From assembly GCA_001897835.1 (NCBI GenBank), contig MKUN01000050.1, positions 1-42,667 of the forward strand: a DNA stretch of 42,667 nt. The letters run 5' to 3'. The notes under the pieces are model-generated. The model made no database searches, was not told the origin of the DNA, and saw only the letters and a program-made list of their open reading frames with translations. Source of the DNA: Bacteroidetes bacterium 46-16 (GTDB lineage: Bacteria; Bacteroidota; Bacteroidia; Chitinophagales; Chitinophagaceae). Shown here one piece after another: positions 33,680 to 42,583 of the stretch (the stretch's first letter is position 1; each line of letters starts with the position of its first letter). Both the position numbers and the translations under genes were made by a program.

Positions 33680-34408
33680 CTAGTGTATCAAAGCATCCAC
33701 ATCGGGATCACCATCCAGGTTGTTCATTTGCTCCACAATATGAGGATATCGCCACAGTACCCTGCGGCTGGCAGGCTTTACGGTAAATTTTTTTGGATTG
33801 GGCAGGCAGGCAATGATCATGGCAGCCTCTGTGCGTGACAGATTGCGGGCCGATTTATTGAAATAGGCATGCGATGCGGCTTCTATGCCAAATATACCGG
33901 GGCCCATTTCTATCACGTTCAGGTACACTTCCAGGATACGTTTTTTACCCCAGGTCCATTCTATCAGTTTGGTAAAGTAGGCTTCAGGCACTTTGCGCAC
34001 ATAGCGCCCCCATCCGCTGCCCTGCCACAGGAACACATTTTTGGCCGTCTGCTGGCTGATGGTGCTGGCTGCCGCTCCCGCAGCGCGCTTATGCCGCTTC
34101 CTCTTCGATGGTTTGGCATCAAGGCTTTTTTCTATAGCATGCCAGTCGAACCCCCCGTGGTCGGGGAAGAGCTGGTCTTCGCTGGCAATGGCAGCCAGTT
34201 TTACATTGGGCGATATCTCTTCCCAGCTTACATAGTCGCGCCGAAGGCCATGGCCTTCAAAGAGCGCCCCTGCCTGGGTAAGTGTGATGGGTGGGAAGAC
34301 CCAGCGGCAGATCACTACGTATAGCAGGGATGATACGAAGGCGAATAATATGATGCGTCCAATCATGCGCAGGAACCTGCGAAACCCCGTTCTTTGCTGT
34401 GCTGCCAT
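33680..34408 (-). CDS. mtgA: Monofunctional peptidoglycan glycosyltransferase
   Basis: 242 residues, one N-terminal membrane helix (about 12-30), then a GT51 glycosyltransferase domain. Visible motifs: EDQLFPDHGGFDWHAIEKSL (the catalytic EDxxFxxHxGxD), GASTISQQTAKNVFL (written there as AAAS-TISQQ), RKVPEAYFTKLIEWTWGKKRILEVYLN and GIFGIEAASHAYFNKSA. No transpeptidase domain, so it is MtgA-type: it polymerises glycan strands from lipid II at the outer face of the inner membrane. It follows the OmpA-twin operon on the same strand with a 44-bp gap. Confidence 0.93.
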   Translation of the reverse strand: MAAQQRTGFRRFLRMIGRIILFAFVSSLLYVVICRWVFPPITLTQAGALFEGHGLRRDYVSWEEISPNVKLAAIASEDQLFPDHGGFDWHAIEKSLDAKPSKRKRHKRAAGAAASTISQQTAKNVFLWQGSGWGRYVRKVPEAYFTKLIEWTWGKKRILEVYLNVIEMGPGIFGIEAASHAYFNKSARNLSRTEAAMIIACLPNPKKFTVKPASRRVLWRYPHIVEQMNNLDGDPDVDALIH

Positions 34409-34452
34409 TTAGGTCAAAAGTAAAAAGCTAAAATTCAAAAGCAAAGAGCCTG

Positions 34453-35355
34453 CTAATCCTCAGTTATACGTACTTCCACACGCATGTTCTTCGTTCGGTG
34501 TTCAGGAGTATCTTCTTTAAATGCCGGGCGGTTGCTGCCGTAGCCTGTGTACCTGATACGGTCGCGGTTGATGCCTTTTTTTACCAGGTAATCGCGCACC
34601 TTCCATGCCCGGTTCTCCGACAGCCTGCGCCGGTCCAGCCTGTTCTCTTCTATACGCAGCTCGTCTTTGGTTAGGCCAATGCCTACATCCCAGTCCTCTG
34701 CATCATAGCCAAAGGGCACGCAGCATACATGCCCTTCTATTCGTATATGGGTACGCGGATTGGCTTCCAGCACTTTATACAGCTCATCCAGTTCGGTCTC
34801 CGACCCCTTTTCATACGTATGCCTGTTCACAATGAATTGCACCCTGGATAGCAGGAAGAGGTCACCCTTTTTGGCCTGTGCAAAGGAATCGGGATCGAAT
34901 GGTTTGCCCTTCTTTACATACACAGGTACCCGCTTTTTGACAATAATGCCTTTTGGGGCAATGATATCTACCCGCCGGTCTTCCTGTATGCCTTCTTTGC
35001 CCGGTAGAGTATCGCGCCTTACAGCACCCTTACCTATGCATAGCCTGAAAGCGGCTTTCGATACGCCCTGCGCGATCAGCCTGTCGCGCACCCTTTGTGC
35101 CCGCATCGTGGACAGCCATTCATTGTGCGGGTCGCGGCCCAGCATATCGGCATAGCCCATTAGCAGCAGGGTGTCGGCATCAGTAGCGGTTGTGTTCAGC
35201 GACAGGGCTGAGATCTGTTCCAGTGCATTTTCATTCAGCGCGGTGTCGTTGAGCGCGAAATAAACATGGAAAGTATCTTGCCTGGTTTGCGCAGATACCA
35301 TTGTACTTAACCCCCAAAATATTATTAACAGGTAGCGTGTCACTGTTCGATTCAT
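34453..35355 (-). CDS. Double OmpA-domain secreted protein, copy 1
   Basis: 300 residues. Signal peptide ending in VSAQ, then two OmpA-like domains: about 25-132 (MGYADMLG, RVDIIAP) and about 165-298 (IEGHVCC..., LSENRAWKVRDYL, NMRVEVRI). In domain 2 the usual peptidoglycan-binding GHTD reads GHVCC (Cys211, Cys212), followed by VPFGYDAED, so the canonical Asp is missing. No barrel or lipobox is present, so it is probably periplasmic. It overlaps no gene and lies 4 bp after the stop of its paralogue, so the two form an operon. Confidence 0.8.
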   Translation of the reverse strand: MNRTVTRYLLIIFWGLSTMVSAQTRQDTFHVYFALNDTALNENALEQISALSLNTTATDADTLLLMGYADMLGRDPHNEWLSTMRAQRVRDRLIAQGVSKAAFRLCIGKGAVRRDTLPGKEGIQEDRRVDIIAPKGIIVKKRVPVYVKKGKPFDPDSFAQAKKGDLFLLSRVQFIVNRHTYEKGSETELDELYKVLEANPRTHIRIEGHVCCVPFGYDAEDWDVGIGLTKDELRIEENRLDRRRLSENRAWKVRDYLVKKGINRDRIRYTGYGSNRPAFKEDTPEHRTKNMRVEVRITED

Positions 35356-35359
35356 TTGG

Positions 35360-36340
35360 TTATTCCTCCATTATGCGTATCTCTACCCGCATGTTCCTGG
35401 TGCTTACTTCCGGGCTTGTTTCGGGTACGGCATGTATGCTGCTCCCAAAACCTTTATAAGAAAGTCTTGTAGGGTCTATTCCTTTGTCAATAAGATACTG
35501 GTACACCCGCCATGCCCGGTTGGTGGAGAGGCAATTCGCATAAAGGCCTTTAGTTTTAGGGTCTTTCACGTAGTGTTTCGTAATACTGTCATTGTACTTG
35601 AACTTGAAGTATATTAGGTTCGGATCCGGTTTAAAGTTTTTTTTGAACAGGTCTTCCCTTGGTCCGGTGTAATGTGCTTGAGGGAAATCTTCATCCTCAG
35701 CATCGTGGCCGTTGGGTACGCAGCATATATGCCCTTCAAGTCTTATGTGCACAGTGGGGTGTTGCACCATAAATTCATAAAGCTCATCCATCTGCTTGTA
35801 CGAGGTATCCTGTACTGTATGCCGGCCCCGGTAGAAGTATATTTTATGCAATACATAGGCATTTCCTTTTCTTACATGGGCTATTATTTTCGGGTCAAAA
35901 GGTGGCTTTTCTCCAATTGCATTTCCGCCTTTCTTTTTCAGGAGCCCGCTTTGGGCAATAATATCTACCCGCCTATCAGCAGGAAAGCCTTCAGCAGGTA
36001 CCGGTAGATTTCTTTTGACCGCTCCTTTACCTGTGCACAGTTTATAGGTCGCCTTTTCCAAACCATGCTCCTGCAGGTATTCCTTAACATTATTGGCCCG
36101 CATGAGTGACAGAGTATCATTTATAGTATTATTACCCAGCATGTCGGCATAGCCCATAATCACAAGGGTATCGCGGGCACTTAATGCACCCTTAGTCTCT
36201 AAAGACAACAGCACACCCTTAGCCTCAGCATTCAGCTTGCTTTTGCTCAACTCAAAATATACCTGGAAGGTATCGCAGCGTGTTTGTGCATGTGCCGTAA
36301 TTGCAGTAGTTAATATCATTGCGATAATGGTGCCTCGCAT
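35360..36340 (-). CDS. Double OmpA-domain secreted protein, copy 2
   Basis: 326 residues, paralogous to the 34453-35355 product and first in the two-gene operon. Signal peptide ending in TAHAQ, OmpA-like domain 1 at about 22-128 (MGYADMLG, DRRVDIIAQ) and domain 2 at about 160-322. It carries the same EGHICCVP...GHDAED motif (Cys206, Cys207) but has an insert of about 25 residues (FFKKN-like charged stretch with YFKFKYND) before LSTNRAWRVYQYL. No membrane anchor beyond the signal peptide. Function unknown; a periplasmic cell-wall role is inferred from the fold. Confidence 0.8.
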   Translation of the reverse strand: MRGTIIAMILTTAITAHAQTRCDTFQVYFELSKSKLNAEAKGVLLSLETKGALSARDTLVIMGYADMLGNNTINDTLSLMRANNVKEYLQEHGLEKATYKLCTGKGAVKRNLPVPAEGFPADRRVDIIAQSGLLKKKGGNAIGEKPPFDPKIIAHVRKGNAYVLHKIYFYRGRHTVQDTSYKQMDELYEFMVQHPTVHIRLEGHICCVPNGHDAEDEDFPQAHYTGPREDLFKKNFKPDPNLIYFKFKYNDSITKHYVKDPKTKGLYANCLSTNRAWRVYQYLIDKGIDPTRLSYKGFGSSIHAVPETSPEVSTRNMRVEIRIMEE

Positions 36341-36413
36341 AACTTCAAATTAATCATTTCCGTGTTAATAGTTAAGTAATTATACTTCAGTAAAATGTTT
36401 TTCTAAAATAAAC

Positions 36414-36469
36414 TACTAAAAAATTAGTTGATTTACTAAATAATTAGTAGTTTTACTAAAAGTTTAGTA
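36414..36469. promoter_or_regulatory. Three tandem BlaI-type operators, 20 bp apart
   Basis: Palindromes of the form TACTAA-N4-TTAGTA at 36414-36429 (last base T), 36434-36449 and 36454-36469. Their centres are exactly 20 bp apart, about two helical turns, so repressor dimers would sit on the same DNA face. The last ends 4 bp before the ATG of the BlaI-like gene, implying autoregulation of that operon. Confidence 0.8.
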
Positions 36470-36472
36470 GAT

Positions 36473-36868
36473 ATGGCCGTAAAAACAACGTTTAAAGCCT
36501 TAACAAAAGCAGAGGAAGAAATAATGCAGGTACTCTGGGAGCTGGAGCACGCATTTGTAAAAGACCTGGTAGATGCTCTGCCCGAGCCAAAGCCACACTA
36601 TAATACCGTAAGTACCATTATTAAGATACTGGAAGAGAAGGGTTTTGCCGCGCATGAATCATTCGGTAAGGCCAACAGGTATTATCCGCTGGTCAATAAG
36701 GATGATTACAGCAAACGCTCTATGAAACAGTTCGTGAAGAAATATTTCGAAGGCTCCTTCTCCAATATGCTCTCCTTTTTTGCCAAAGAAAAGGATATCA
36801 GCGTAAAGGACCTGGAAGAACTGTTGCAGGAACTCAAAAAAACAGAAACTAAAAACAGGAAGCCATGA
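36473..36868 (+). CDS. BlaI/MecI/CopY-type transcriptional repressor
   Basis: 131 residues. LTKAEEEIMQVLWELEHAFVKDLVDAL and HYNTVSTIIKILEEKGF form the winged helix of the BlaI family (about 9-70), and the C-terminal half holds dimerisation helices (FAKEKDISVKDLEELLQEL). BlaI relatives repress their own operon until an M56 sensor protease cleaves them. Three tandem operators precede it, and its TGA overlaps the ATG of the M56/TonB gene. No beta-lactamase gene is nearby, so the signal is probably not beta-lactam resistance as such. Confidence 0.9.
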   Translation: MAVKTTFKALTKAEEEIMQVLWELEHAFVKDLVDALPEPKPHYNTVSTIIKILEEKGFAAHESFGKANRYYPLVNKDDYSKRSMKQFVKKYFEGSFSNMLSFFAKEKDISVKDLEELLQELKKTETKNRKP

Positions 36869-38088
36869 TGTACTTAATACAGGTAAATACATATGCAGCC
36901 ATAATGTTGCTGGCCTATATGCTGCTGCTGCGCAATAAAACGCTTTACCGTTTCAACAGGTTGTACCTGCTGGCTGCTGCAATACTGCCCTTTGTGTTGC
37001 CTTTTGTGCAACTGCCACTAACAATACAGGATAAGTTATCGTCCATATCCGCATTGCAGTTCAGGTTGCCCGAGGTAGTTGTTGGGGGCAATGGGCAGGG
37101 CAGCGCTGCCCATGGGACAGGCTTGCTTACGGTGGCATGGATGGTATATATCCTTATCGCCTTTTCGCTCATCAGCTATCATGCCTGGGGACTGATACGC
37201 CTGCGCAATGTGATCCGAAACAACATACGCGAAGATGAGGGCAATTATATACTCATGAAGAATACGGGTTATGGCCCGGGCAGTTTTGGCAGGTATATCT
37301 TTTTCCCTGCTGAGGACGTGAACGAGGCCATACTGGCGCATGAACGTGCGCACCTAATGTTGCACCATACCCGCGATATCCTGTTCCTGAATTTTTTCCA
37401 GGCATTTGCATGGCCTTCACTATTGCTGGGCAGGATAAAGAAAGAACTAAAGGAACTGCACGAATTCCAGGCCGATGCAATGGCTAATGAGGACAAACAG
37501 CAATATGCCCAATTGCTCCTTTCCTCTGCACTCGGTATCCGTTCGCTGCCCGAAATGCACTTATTTATTATTCATCCCTTAAAACGCAGAATTATGATGT
37601 TACAAAAAAATGGCCCGGGATCACCATTGAAAACGATCCTGCTTCTTTCCTGCACAGCATTCATATTGGGGGCTGCTGTATTATTTGTGCAGGGCTGTAA
37701 TAAAAGCGGCGATAAGAGCGATAAAACTACAACTGTTGAGACCAATGCAAAATTAAGCCCAGCAGGCAATGGTGCAGGAGAAATAGTGAAAGCCCCTGAT
37801 GTAATGCCGCAATTTGATGGCGACCTCGGAGCATTCCTTGGGGAAAATATCAAGTATCCTGAATACGCAAAGAATAAGAAAATAGAGGGCAGGGTAATGA
37901 TCCGCTTTGTTGTGGACCGCGATGGGGCACTGATAAATCCCGAAGTGCTGCGCTCACCCGACAGTTCACTGACAAGGGCTGCAATGGACGTGATCAACAG
38001 GATGCCCAGGTGGCAGCCGGCAAGGATGAAAGATGGTAAGCTCGTCTCTGCAGAAATGGTACTGCCAGTTATGTTCAAACTTAATTAA
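36865..38088 (+). CDS. BlaR1-like M56 peptidase fused to a TonB C-terminal domain
   Basis: 407 residues. Membrane helices near 9-22, 35-52, 88-106 and 257-275. The cytoplasmic metalloprotease has HERAH (H159, E160, H163) and a downstream ELHEFQADA with E200 as likely third zinc ligand, as in M56/BlaR1. Instead of a penicillin-binding sensor domain, the periplasmic end (about 315-407) is a TonB C-terminal domain: YPEYAKNKKIEGRVMIRFVVDRDG...NRMPRWQPARMKDGK, split. It overlaps the repressor gene by 4 bp, a translational coupling. The pair is a sensor-protease and repressor switch with an unusual output end; the stimulus is unknown. Confidence 0.88.
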   Translation: MMYLIQVNTYAAIMLLAYMLLLRNKTLYRFNRLYLLAAAILPFVLPFVQLPLTIQDKLSSISALQFRLPEVVVGGNGQGSAAHGTGLLTVAWMVYILIAFSLISYHAWGLIRLRNVIRNNIREDEGNYILMKNTGYGPGSFGRYIFFPAEDVNEAILAHERAHLMLHHTRDILFLNFFQAFAWPSLLLGRIKKELKELHEFQADAMANEDKQQYAQLLLSSALGIRSLPEMHLFIIHPLKRRIMMLQKNGPGSPLKTILLLSCTAFILGAAVLFVQGCNKSGDKSDKTTTVETNAKLSPAGNGAGEIVKAPDVMPQFDGDLGAFLGENIKYPEYAKNKKIEGRVMIRFVVDRDGALINPEVLRSPDSSLTRAAMDVINRMPRWQPARMKDGKLVSAEMVLPVMFKLN

Positions 38089-38112
38089 TGACAATAACCA
38101 CGGTTATAAAGT

Positions 38113-38136
38113 ATCCCCGCGTCTGCGGGGATTTTC
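38113..38136 (+). terminator. Terminator after the M56/TonB gene
   Basis: ATCCCCGC (38113-38120), loop GTCT, GCGGGGAT (38125-38132), then TTTC. It separates the repressor operon from trpS. Confidence 0.8.
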
Positions 38137-38194
38137 ATTTATCACGGCTGACGGGTACTCGCTTTTTGTCCTTTTGCCGTATCTTGCGCCCCTT

Positions 38195-39193
38195 ATGAGT
38201 AAAGAGATCGTTGTTAGCGGCATACGTTCTACCGGCTACCTGCATTTAGGCAACTATTTCGGGGCCATGAAGAATTATGTGAAAATGCAGGAAGATTATG
38301 ACTGTTATTTTTTCGTGGCCGATTATCATTCACTTACCACGCACCCCGATCCCAAAGACCTTAAAGCAAACGTATTCCGCGTAGTTGCGGAGAATATAGC
38401 CAGCGGCCTCGACCCGGAAAAGGTAGCCCTGTATGCACAAAGCGATATACCCGAGATACCGGAACTGTACTTACTGATGAATATGCTGGCCTACAAAGGC
38501 GAGCTGGAAAAGGTGCCTACTTTTAAAGATAAGGTGCGCACACAACCCGATAATGTGAATGCCGGCTTGCTCACTTACCCGGTGCTCATGGCTGCCGATG
38601 TGCTTATACACAAAGCAGTGAAAGTGCCTGTAGGTAAAGACCAGGAGCAGCACGTGGAGATGGCGAGGAATTTTGCCAATCGCTTCAACCACCGCTATGG
38701 CGACTTGTTCCCTGAGCCGCAACCCTTCAACTTCGGCAGCGAACTGGTAAAAGTACCCAGCCTGGACGGTACGGGCAAAATGAGTAAAAGCGAGAACGGT
38801 AATGCCACCCTGTACCTGGCCGACGACGACGACCTTATTCGCAAGAAGGTGATGAAAGCCAAAACGGATTCAGGACCTACGGAACCGAACAGCGAAATGC
38901 CGGATTATGTACAGAACATATTCCAGTTAATGCACCTGGTATCAAAGCCCGGAACAGTAGATACCTACAGGGGCATGTATAACGACTGCACCATACGCTA
39001 CGGCGATATGAAGAAACAACTCGCGGAGGATATGGTGGCATTTATTGCACCCATACGTCAAAAAGCCATCGACCTGCAAAATGATGAAGATGGATTGCGA
39101 AAAATATTGAAAGCCGGGGCCGAAAAGGCCAGGGAGAGCGCATCAAAGACCATTACAGAGGCCCGTAAGCTCATCGGGATAAATTATTATTAA
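38195..39193 (+). CDS. trpS: Tryptophanyl-tRNA synthetase
   Basis: 332 residues from the ATG at 38195 (MSKEIVVSGIRSTGYLHLGN). The longer frame from 38033 overlaps the previous gene and its terminator and is rejected. The class I signatures are HLGN (HIGH type) near residue 18 and KMSKS in GTGKMSKSENGNA. Length fits bacterial TrpRS. It charges tRNA-Trp. TATCTTGC at about 38180 may be an imperfect -7 promoter element. Confidence 0.96.
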   Translation: MSKEIVVSGIRSTGYLHLGNYFGAMKNYVKMQEDYDCYFFVADYHSLTTHPDPKDLKANVFRVVAENIASGLDPEKVALYAQSDIPEIPELYLLMNMLAYKGELEKVPTFKDKVRTQPDNVNAGLLTYPVLMAADVLIHKAVKVPVGKDQEQHVEMARNFANRFNHRYGDLFPEPQPFNFGSELVKVPSLDGTGKMSKSENGNATLYLADDDDLIRKKVMKAKTDSGPTEPNSEMPDYVQNIFQLMHLVSKPGTVDTYRGMYNDCTIRYGDMKKQLAEDMVAFIAPIRQKAIDLQNDEDGLRKILKAGAEKARESASKTITEARKLIGINYY

Positions 39194-39297
39194 TATTATC
39201 CCTTAATTTCAGGGAGTGGGGTAGTGCATTTTTGCGCAGAGAATATTATATTGTGATACAGAGCCATTACCCCCCAACATTTAACAGCAACTAGAAC

Positions 39298-39933
39298 ATG
39301 CCGCAGAAATCTACCCCAAAGCATATAGCCATTGCCGGGAACATAGGCGCAGGTAAAACCACGCTTACTACCATGCTGGCTAAGCATTACAAATGGACCG
39401 CGCACTTCGAGGATGTGGACCATAACCCATACCTGGTAGATTTTTACGACGACATGCACCGCTGGTCATTCAACCTGCAGATATACTTCCTCAATAACCG
39501 CCTGGGCCAGTTGCTCAACATACGCAATGGTAAGGATACCGTGATACAGGACCGTACCATATATGAAGATGCTTACATATTTGCACCCAACCTCTATGAG
39601 ATGGGCCTGATGACAAAGCGCGATTTTGAGAACTATTCCTCATTTTTCAATACACTCAGGAAAATGGTCAACCCGCCCGACCTGCTTATCTACCTCAAGG
39701 CCAGCATCCCCAAGCTGGTGGACCAGATACAAAAGCGCGGCCGGGACTATGAAGAAAATATACGCCTCGACTATCTCAAACGCCTGAACAATTTTTACGA
39801 TAAGTGGATAAGCCAGTACAACGATGGCCCCTTGCTCGTAATAGATATCGACCACACGAATTTTGCGGAGAACGAAGAGGACTTTGCCGAGGTGGTGCGC
39901 CGTATCGATGCCCAGATACACGGGCTTTTCTAA
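39298..39933 (+). CDS. Deoxynucleoside kinase
   Basis: 211 residues. P-loop GNIGAGKTTL near 15-24, the FEDVDHNPYL substrate loop, and the DRTIYEDAYIF motif (DRS-like, about 82-92) of the deoxyadenosine/deoxyguanosine kinase group, then a LID-type RGRDYEENI. It salvages deoxynucleosides by phosphorylation in the cytoplasm. Base preference cannot be read from sequence. The 39196-39297 gap shows only an imperfect -7-like element. Confidence 0.9.
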   Translation: MPQKSTPKHIAIAGNIGAGKTTLTTMLAKHYKWTAHFEDVDHNPYLVDFYDDMHRWSFNLQIYFLNNRLGQLLNIRNGKDTVIQDRTIYEDAYIFAPNLYEMGLMTKRDFENYSSFFNTLRKMVNPPDLLIYLKASIPKLVDQIQKRGRDYEENIRLDYLKRLNNFYDKWISQYNDGPLLVIDIDHTNFAENEEDFAEVVRRIDAQIHGLF

Positions 39934-40006
39934 GAAATGTAACTTTTTTGCGCCTGTTGCGATATAGCTTAAGCAAGCTGCAATTAGTTTCAAGCCTTCT
40001 CTAAAG

Positions 40007-42583
40007 ATGAAAAAGTATCTATACCTCGTAACTTTATTCATAATTGCCACATGCCAGGCTGCCCGTGCGGGTATGCTGAAGGGTAGGGTAACGGATACAA
40101 AGGGCCTTTCCCTTCCTTTTGCCATTGTATATATCGATAACACCACTACCGGTACCAGTGCCAATGCCGATGGCCTGTACCAGCTCACGCTAAAGCCCGG
40201 TACCTATAAGGTTGTGTGCCGGTATATGGGTTTCAGCCAGGTGATGCATACCGTTACGATAAAAGGTGAGGAGACCGTAATGCAGGATTTCGCCCTCAAA
40301 GACCAGGGGCTTGAAATGAAAGAGGTGACCATTAAAGATGAAGATCCTGCTTATGCTATAATCCGGAAGACAATTGAGAAGCGGAGTTTTCATCTTAAGC
40401 AGGTGCGGTCGTTCCAAACGGGTATTTATCTCAAAGGTGTATTACGTAACCGCTTATTACCCGATGTGGGCATCATGAAACTGATGGCCGGAAAAGATGC
40501 AAAAGGCAAAAAGGATAAAAAGGAAGTGGCCGAGGCATTGGGTATGGACTCTACGGGCAAAGCAGTGCTTTATCTATGTGAAGAAAAGGCTGACTATTAT
40601 TCCGCAGAGCCGGATAAAAGAAGGACGGTCATTCATTCGGTACGCGAAAGCGGCAACCCCAACGGGCTTGGCTTTGCACAGATGCCCCCGGTGATCACCT
40701 TTTATGAGAACAATATCAACCTGCTCGATAATATCAGTCCCCGTGGCTTCATATCCCCCATAAGCGATAATGCCCTGCATTATTATCATTATAAGTACGA
40801 AGGCGAATTCAAAGAAGGCAAATACACCATCGATAAGATAAAGGTGATTCCCCGCAGGGCATATGAGCCGCTTTTCGAAGGTACTATCTACATAGTGGAT
40901 GGTGACTGGGCCATCCATAGCCTGAGCATGCTGCTTACCAAAAAAAGCGGCATGTCTTTCCTCGATACCATGCGTATCGACCAGGCCTTCCTGCCCCTGC
41001 GTGAGGATACCTGGGTGATCAAGAACCAGGTATGGTACCCAACTATAAAGATACTGGGATTCGATATCACAGGCTCCTTTGTTACGGTATACGACAATCA
41101 GAAAGTGAATGAACCTATACCGGATACCATCTTCGGGGAAAAAGTGATCAGTATATATGATAAAACAGCCAATAAGCTGGATACGGGTTACTGGACCAAT
41201 GTGCGCCCCCTGCCGCTGGAGGAAGATGAAAGTACCGATTACAAGGTTAAGGATAGTATCCGCATACATGATGAAGACCCTCACATCAAAGATTCTGTGC
41301 GTCGTATGGGTAATAAGCTTAGCCTTACAGGCTTGCTGCTAACTGGTGAAACGGTGAATACCAAAGAATACAAGCAAAGTTTTAGCTGGAATCCCATACT
41401 GCCCATATTCGATGGCATGGTGAATTATAATACTGTAGAAGGGCTGAATATTGCGCCAAAGCTATGGTGGGCTTATAAGGCCGATACGGGGAAAACATTG
41501 AGTGCTAAGGTGGCCATGCGCTATGGGCTGAGCAATGAACATTTCAATGCCATAGCAAAATTGATGTATCGTAACGATAGCCGCGACTGGAAAGGCAGGA
41601 ACTGGACCATAGGTATAGAAGGTGGCAGGTATGTATTCCAGTACAATCCGGATAACCCCATACCGGAGTTTTATAATACTGTTTCCACCTTGTTCTATCG
41701 CAAGAATTACATGAAGATATACGAGCGCTGGCAGGCAGCAGTTGCTGCCAGCCGTAATTATGGTAATGGCTTTAAATGGAACGGCAAATTTGAATTTCAG
41801 CACAGGATCCCACTCAGCAATACCACAGGTTACAACTGGGCATCGCCCAACGTTTTGCCTTTTACCGATAACCTGCCTGCCGGGTTGGGTGCTTACAGAT
41901 GGGCTGAATACAATGCAGTATTGCTAAAGCTATCCGCATCATACCAGCCGGGCTATAGTTATGTGCAATACCCCGATTATAAGATGCCTCAGAGCAGCAA
42001 TTGGCCGGTATTTACCCTACAATATGAAAAAGGTATCCCCGGCCTCGTTAACAGCATCACCGATTTTGATAAATGGCGCTTCAGTATAAAGGATAATATA
42101 CGCTTAAAAATGCTGGGCAGCCTGTCCTATGTGCTCGCCGCAGGTGGGTTCTTTAATACCAATTATGTGGGCATACCCGATATGATGCATCTCGATGGCG
42201 ACCAGACAGCACTGGCAACAACATACCTAAAGGGTTTCCAGCTTGCTCCATATTATAAGTATAGCAATGCCGAGTCTGTATATGGCGAGGCGCATATAGA
42301 ATACAATTTGCAGGGCTTGCTTACGAATAAAATACCCTTATTACGACAGGCGCGCTGGTATTTGATCATTGGTAACAATACGTTCTATGCACGGCAGAAT
42401 AATTATTATACTGAGGCTTTCATCAGTATCGATAATCTTGGCTGGAAGTTGCTGCGTTTCTTACGTATCGACTTTGTAGAGTCATGGGATAATACCGGGG
42501 CCAATCATGCAGGTTTCCGTATCGGCATAAATGCCAGCGGGCCGCTCCGGATAAGCGTTCGCAACGACGGAGGGGAATGGTAA
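40007..42583 (+). CDS. DUF5686 outer-membrane protein with carboxypeptidase-regulatory-like domain
   Basis: 858 residues. Signal peptide (MKKYLYLVTLFIIATCQAARA), a carboxypeptidase-regulatory-like domain (about 22-110, LKGRVTDTKGLSLPFAIVYI), then the DUF5686 region to the end, largely beta-barrel-like with aromatic strand ends. No catalytic residues are evident. The family is widespread in Bacteroidota outer membranes, of unknown function. The last 84 bp of the window (42584-42667) hold no recognisable feature. Confidence 0.85.
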   Translation: MKKYLYLVTLFIIATCQAARAGMLKGRVTDTKGLSLPFAIVYIDNTTTGTSANADGLYQLTLKPGTYKVVCRYMGFSQVMHTVTIKGEETVMQDFALKDQGLEMKEVTIKDEDPAYAIIRKTIEKRSFHLKQVRSFQTGIYLKGVLRNRLLPDVGIMKLMAGKDAKGKKDKKEVAEALGMDSTGKAVLYLCEEKADYYSAEPDKRRTVIHSVRESGNPNGLGFAQMPPVITFYENNINLLDNISPRGFISPISDNALHYYHYKYEGEFKEGKYTIDKIKVIPRRAYEPLFEGTIYIVDGDWAIHSLSMLLTKKSGMSFLDTMRIDQAFLPLREDTWVIKNQVWYPTIKILGFDITGSFVTVYDNQKVNEPIPDTIFGEKVISIYDKTANKLDTGYWTNVRPLPLEEDESTDYKVKDSIRIHDEDPHIKDSVRRMGNKLSLTGLLLTGETVNTKEYKQSFSWNPILPIFDGMVNYNTVEGLNIAPKLWWAYKADTGKTLSAKVAMRYGLSNEHFNAIAKLMYRNDSRDWKGRNWTIGIEGGRYVFQYNPDNPIPEFYNTVSTLFYRKNYMKIYERWQAAVAASRNYGNGFKWNGKFEFQHRIPLSNTTGYNWASPNVLPFTDNLPAGLGAYRWAEYNAVLLKLSASYQPGYSYVQYPDYKMPQSSNWPVFTLQYEKGIPGLVNSITDFDKWRFSIKDNIRLKMLGSLSYVLAAGGFFNTNYVGIPDMMHLDGDQTALATTYLKGFQLAPYYKYSNAESVYGEAHIEYNLQGLLTNKIPLLRQARWYLIIGNNTFYARQNNYYTEAFISIDNLGWKLLRFLRIDFVESWDNTGANHAGFRIGINASGPLRISVRNDGGEW

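Noticed and set aside
38033-38194. N-terminal extension of trpS
   Set aside because: It overlaps the previous gene and its terminator and is not conserved in tryptophanyl-tRNA synthetases; the start at 38195 fits the family.
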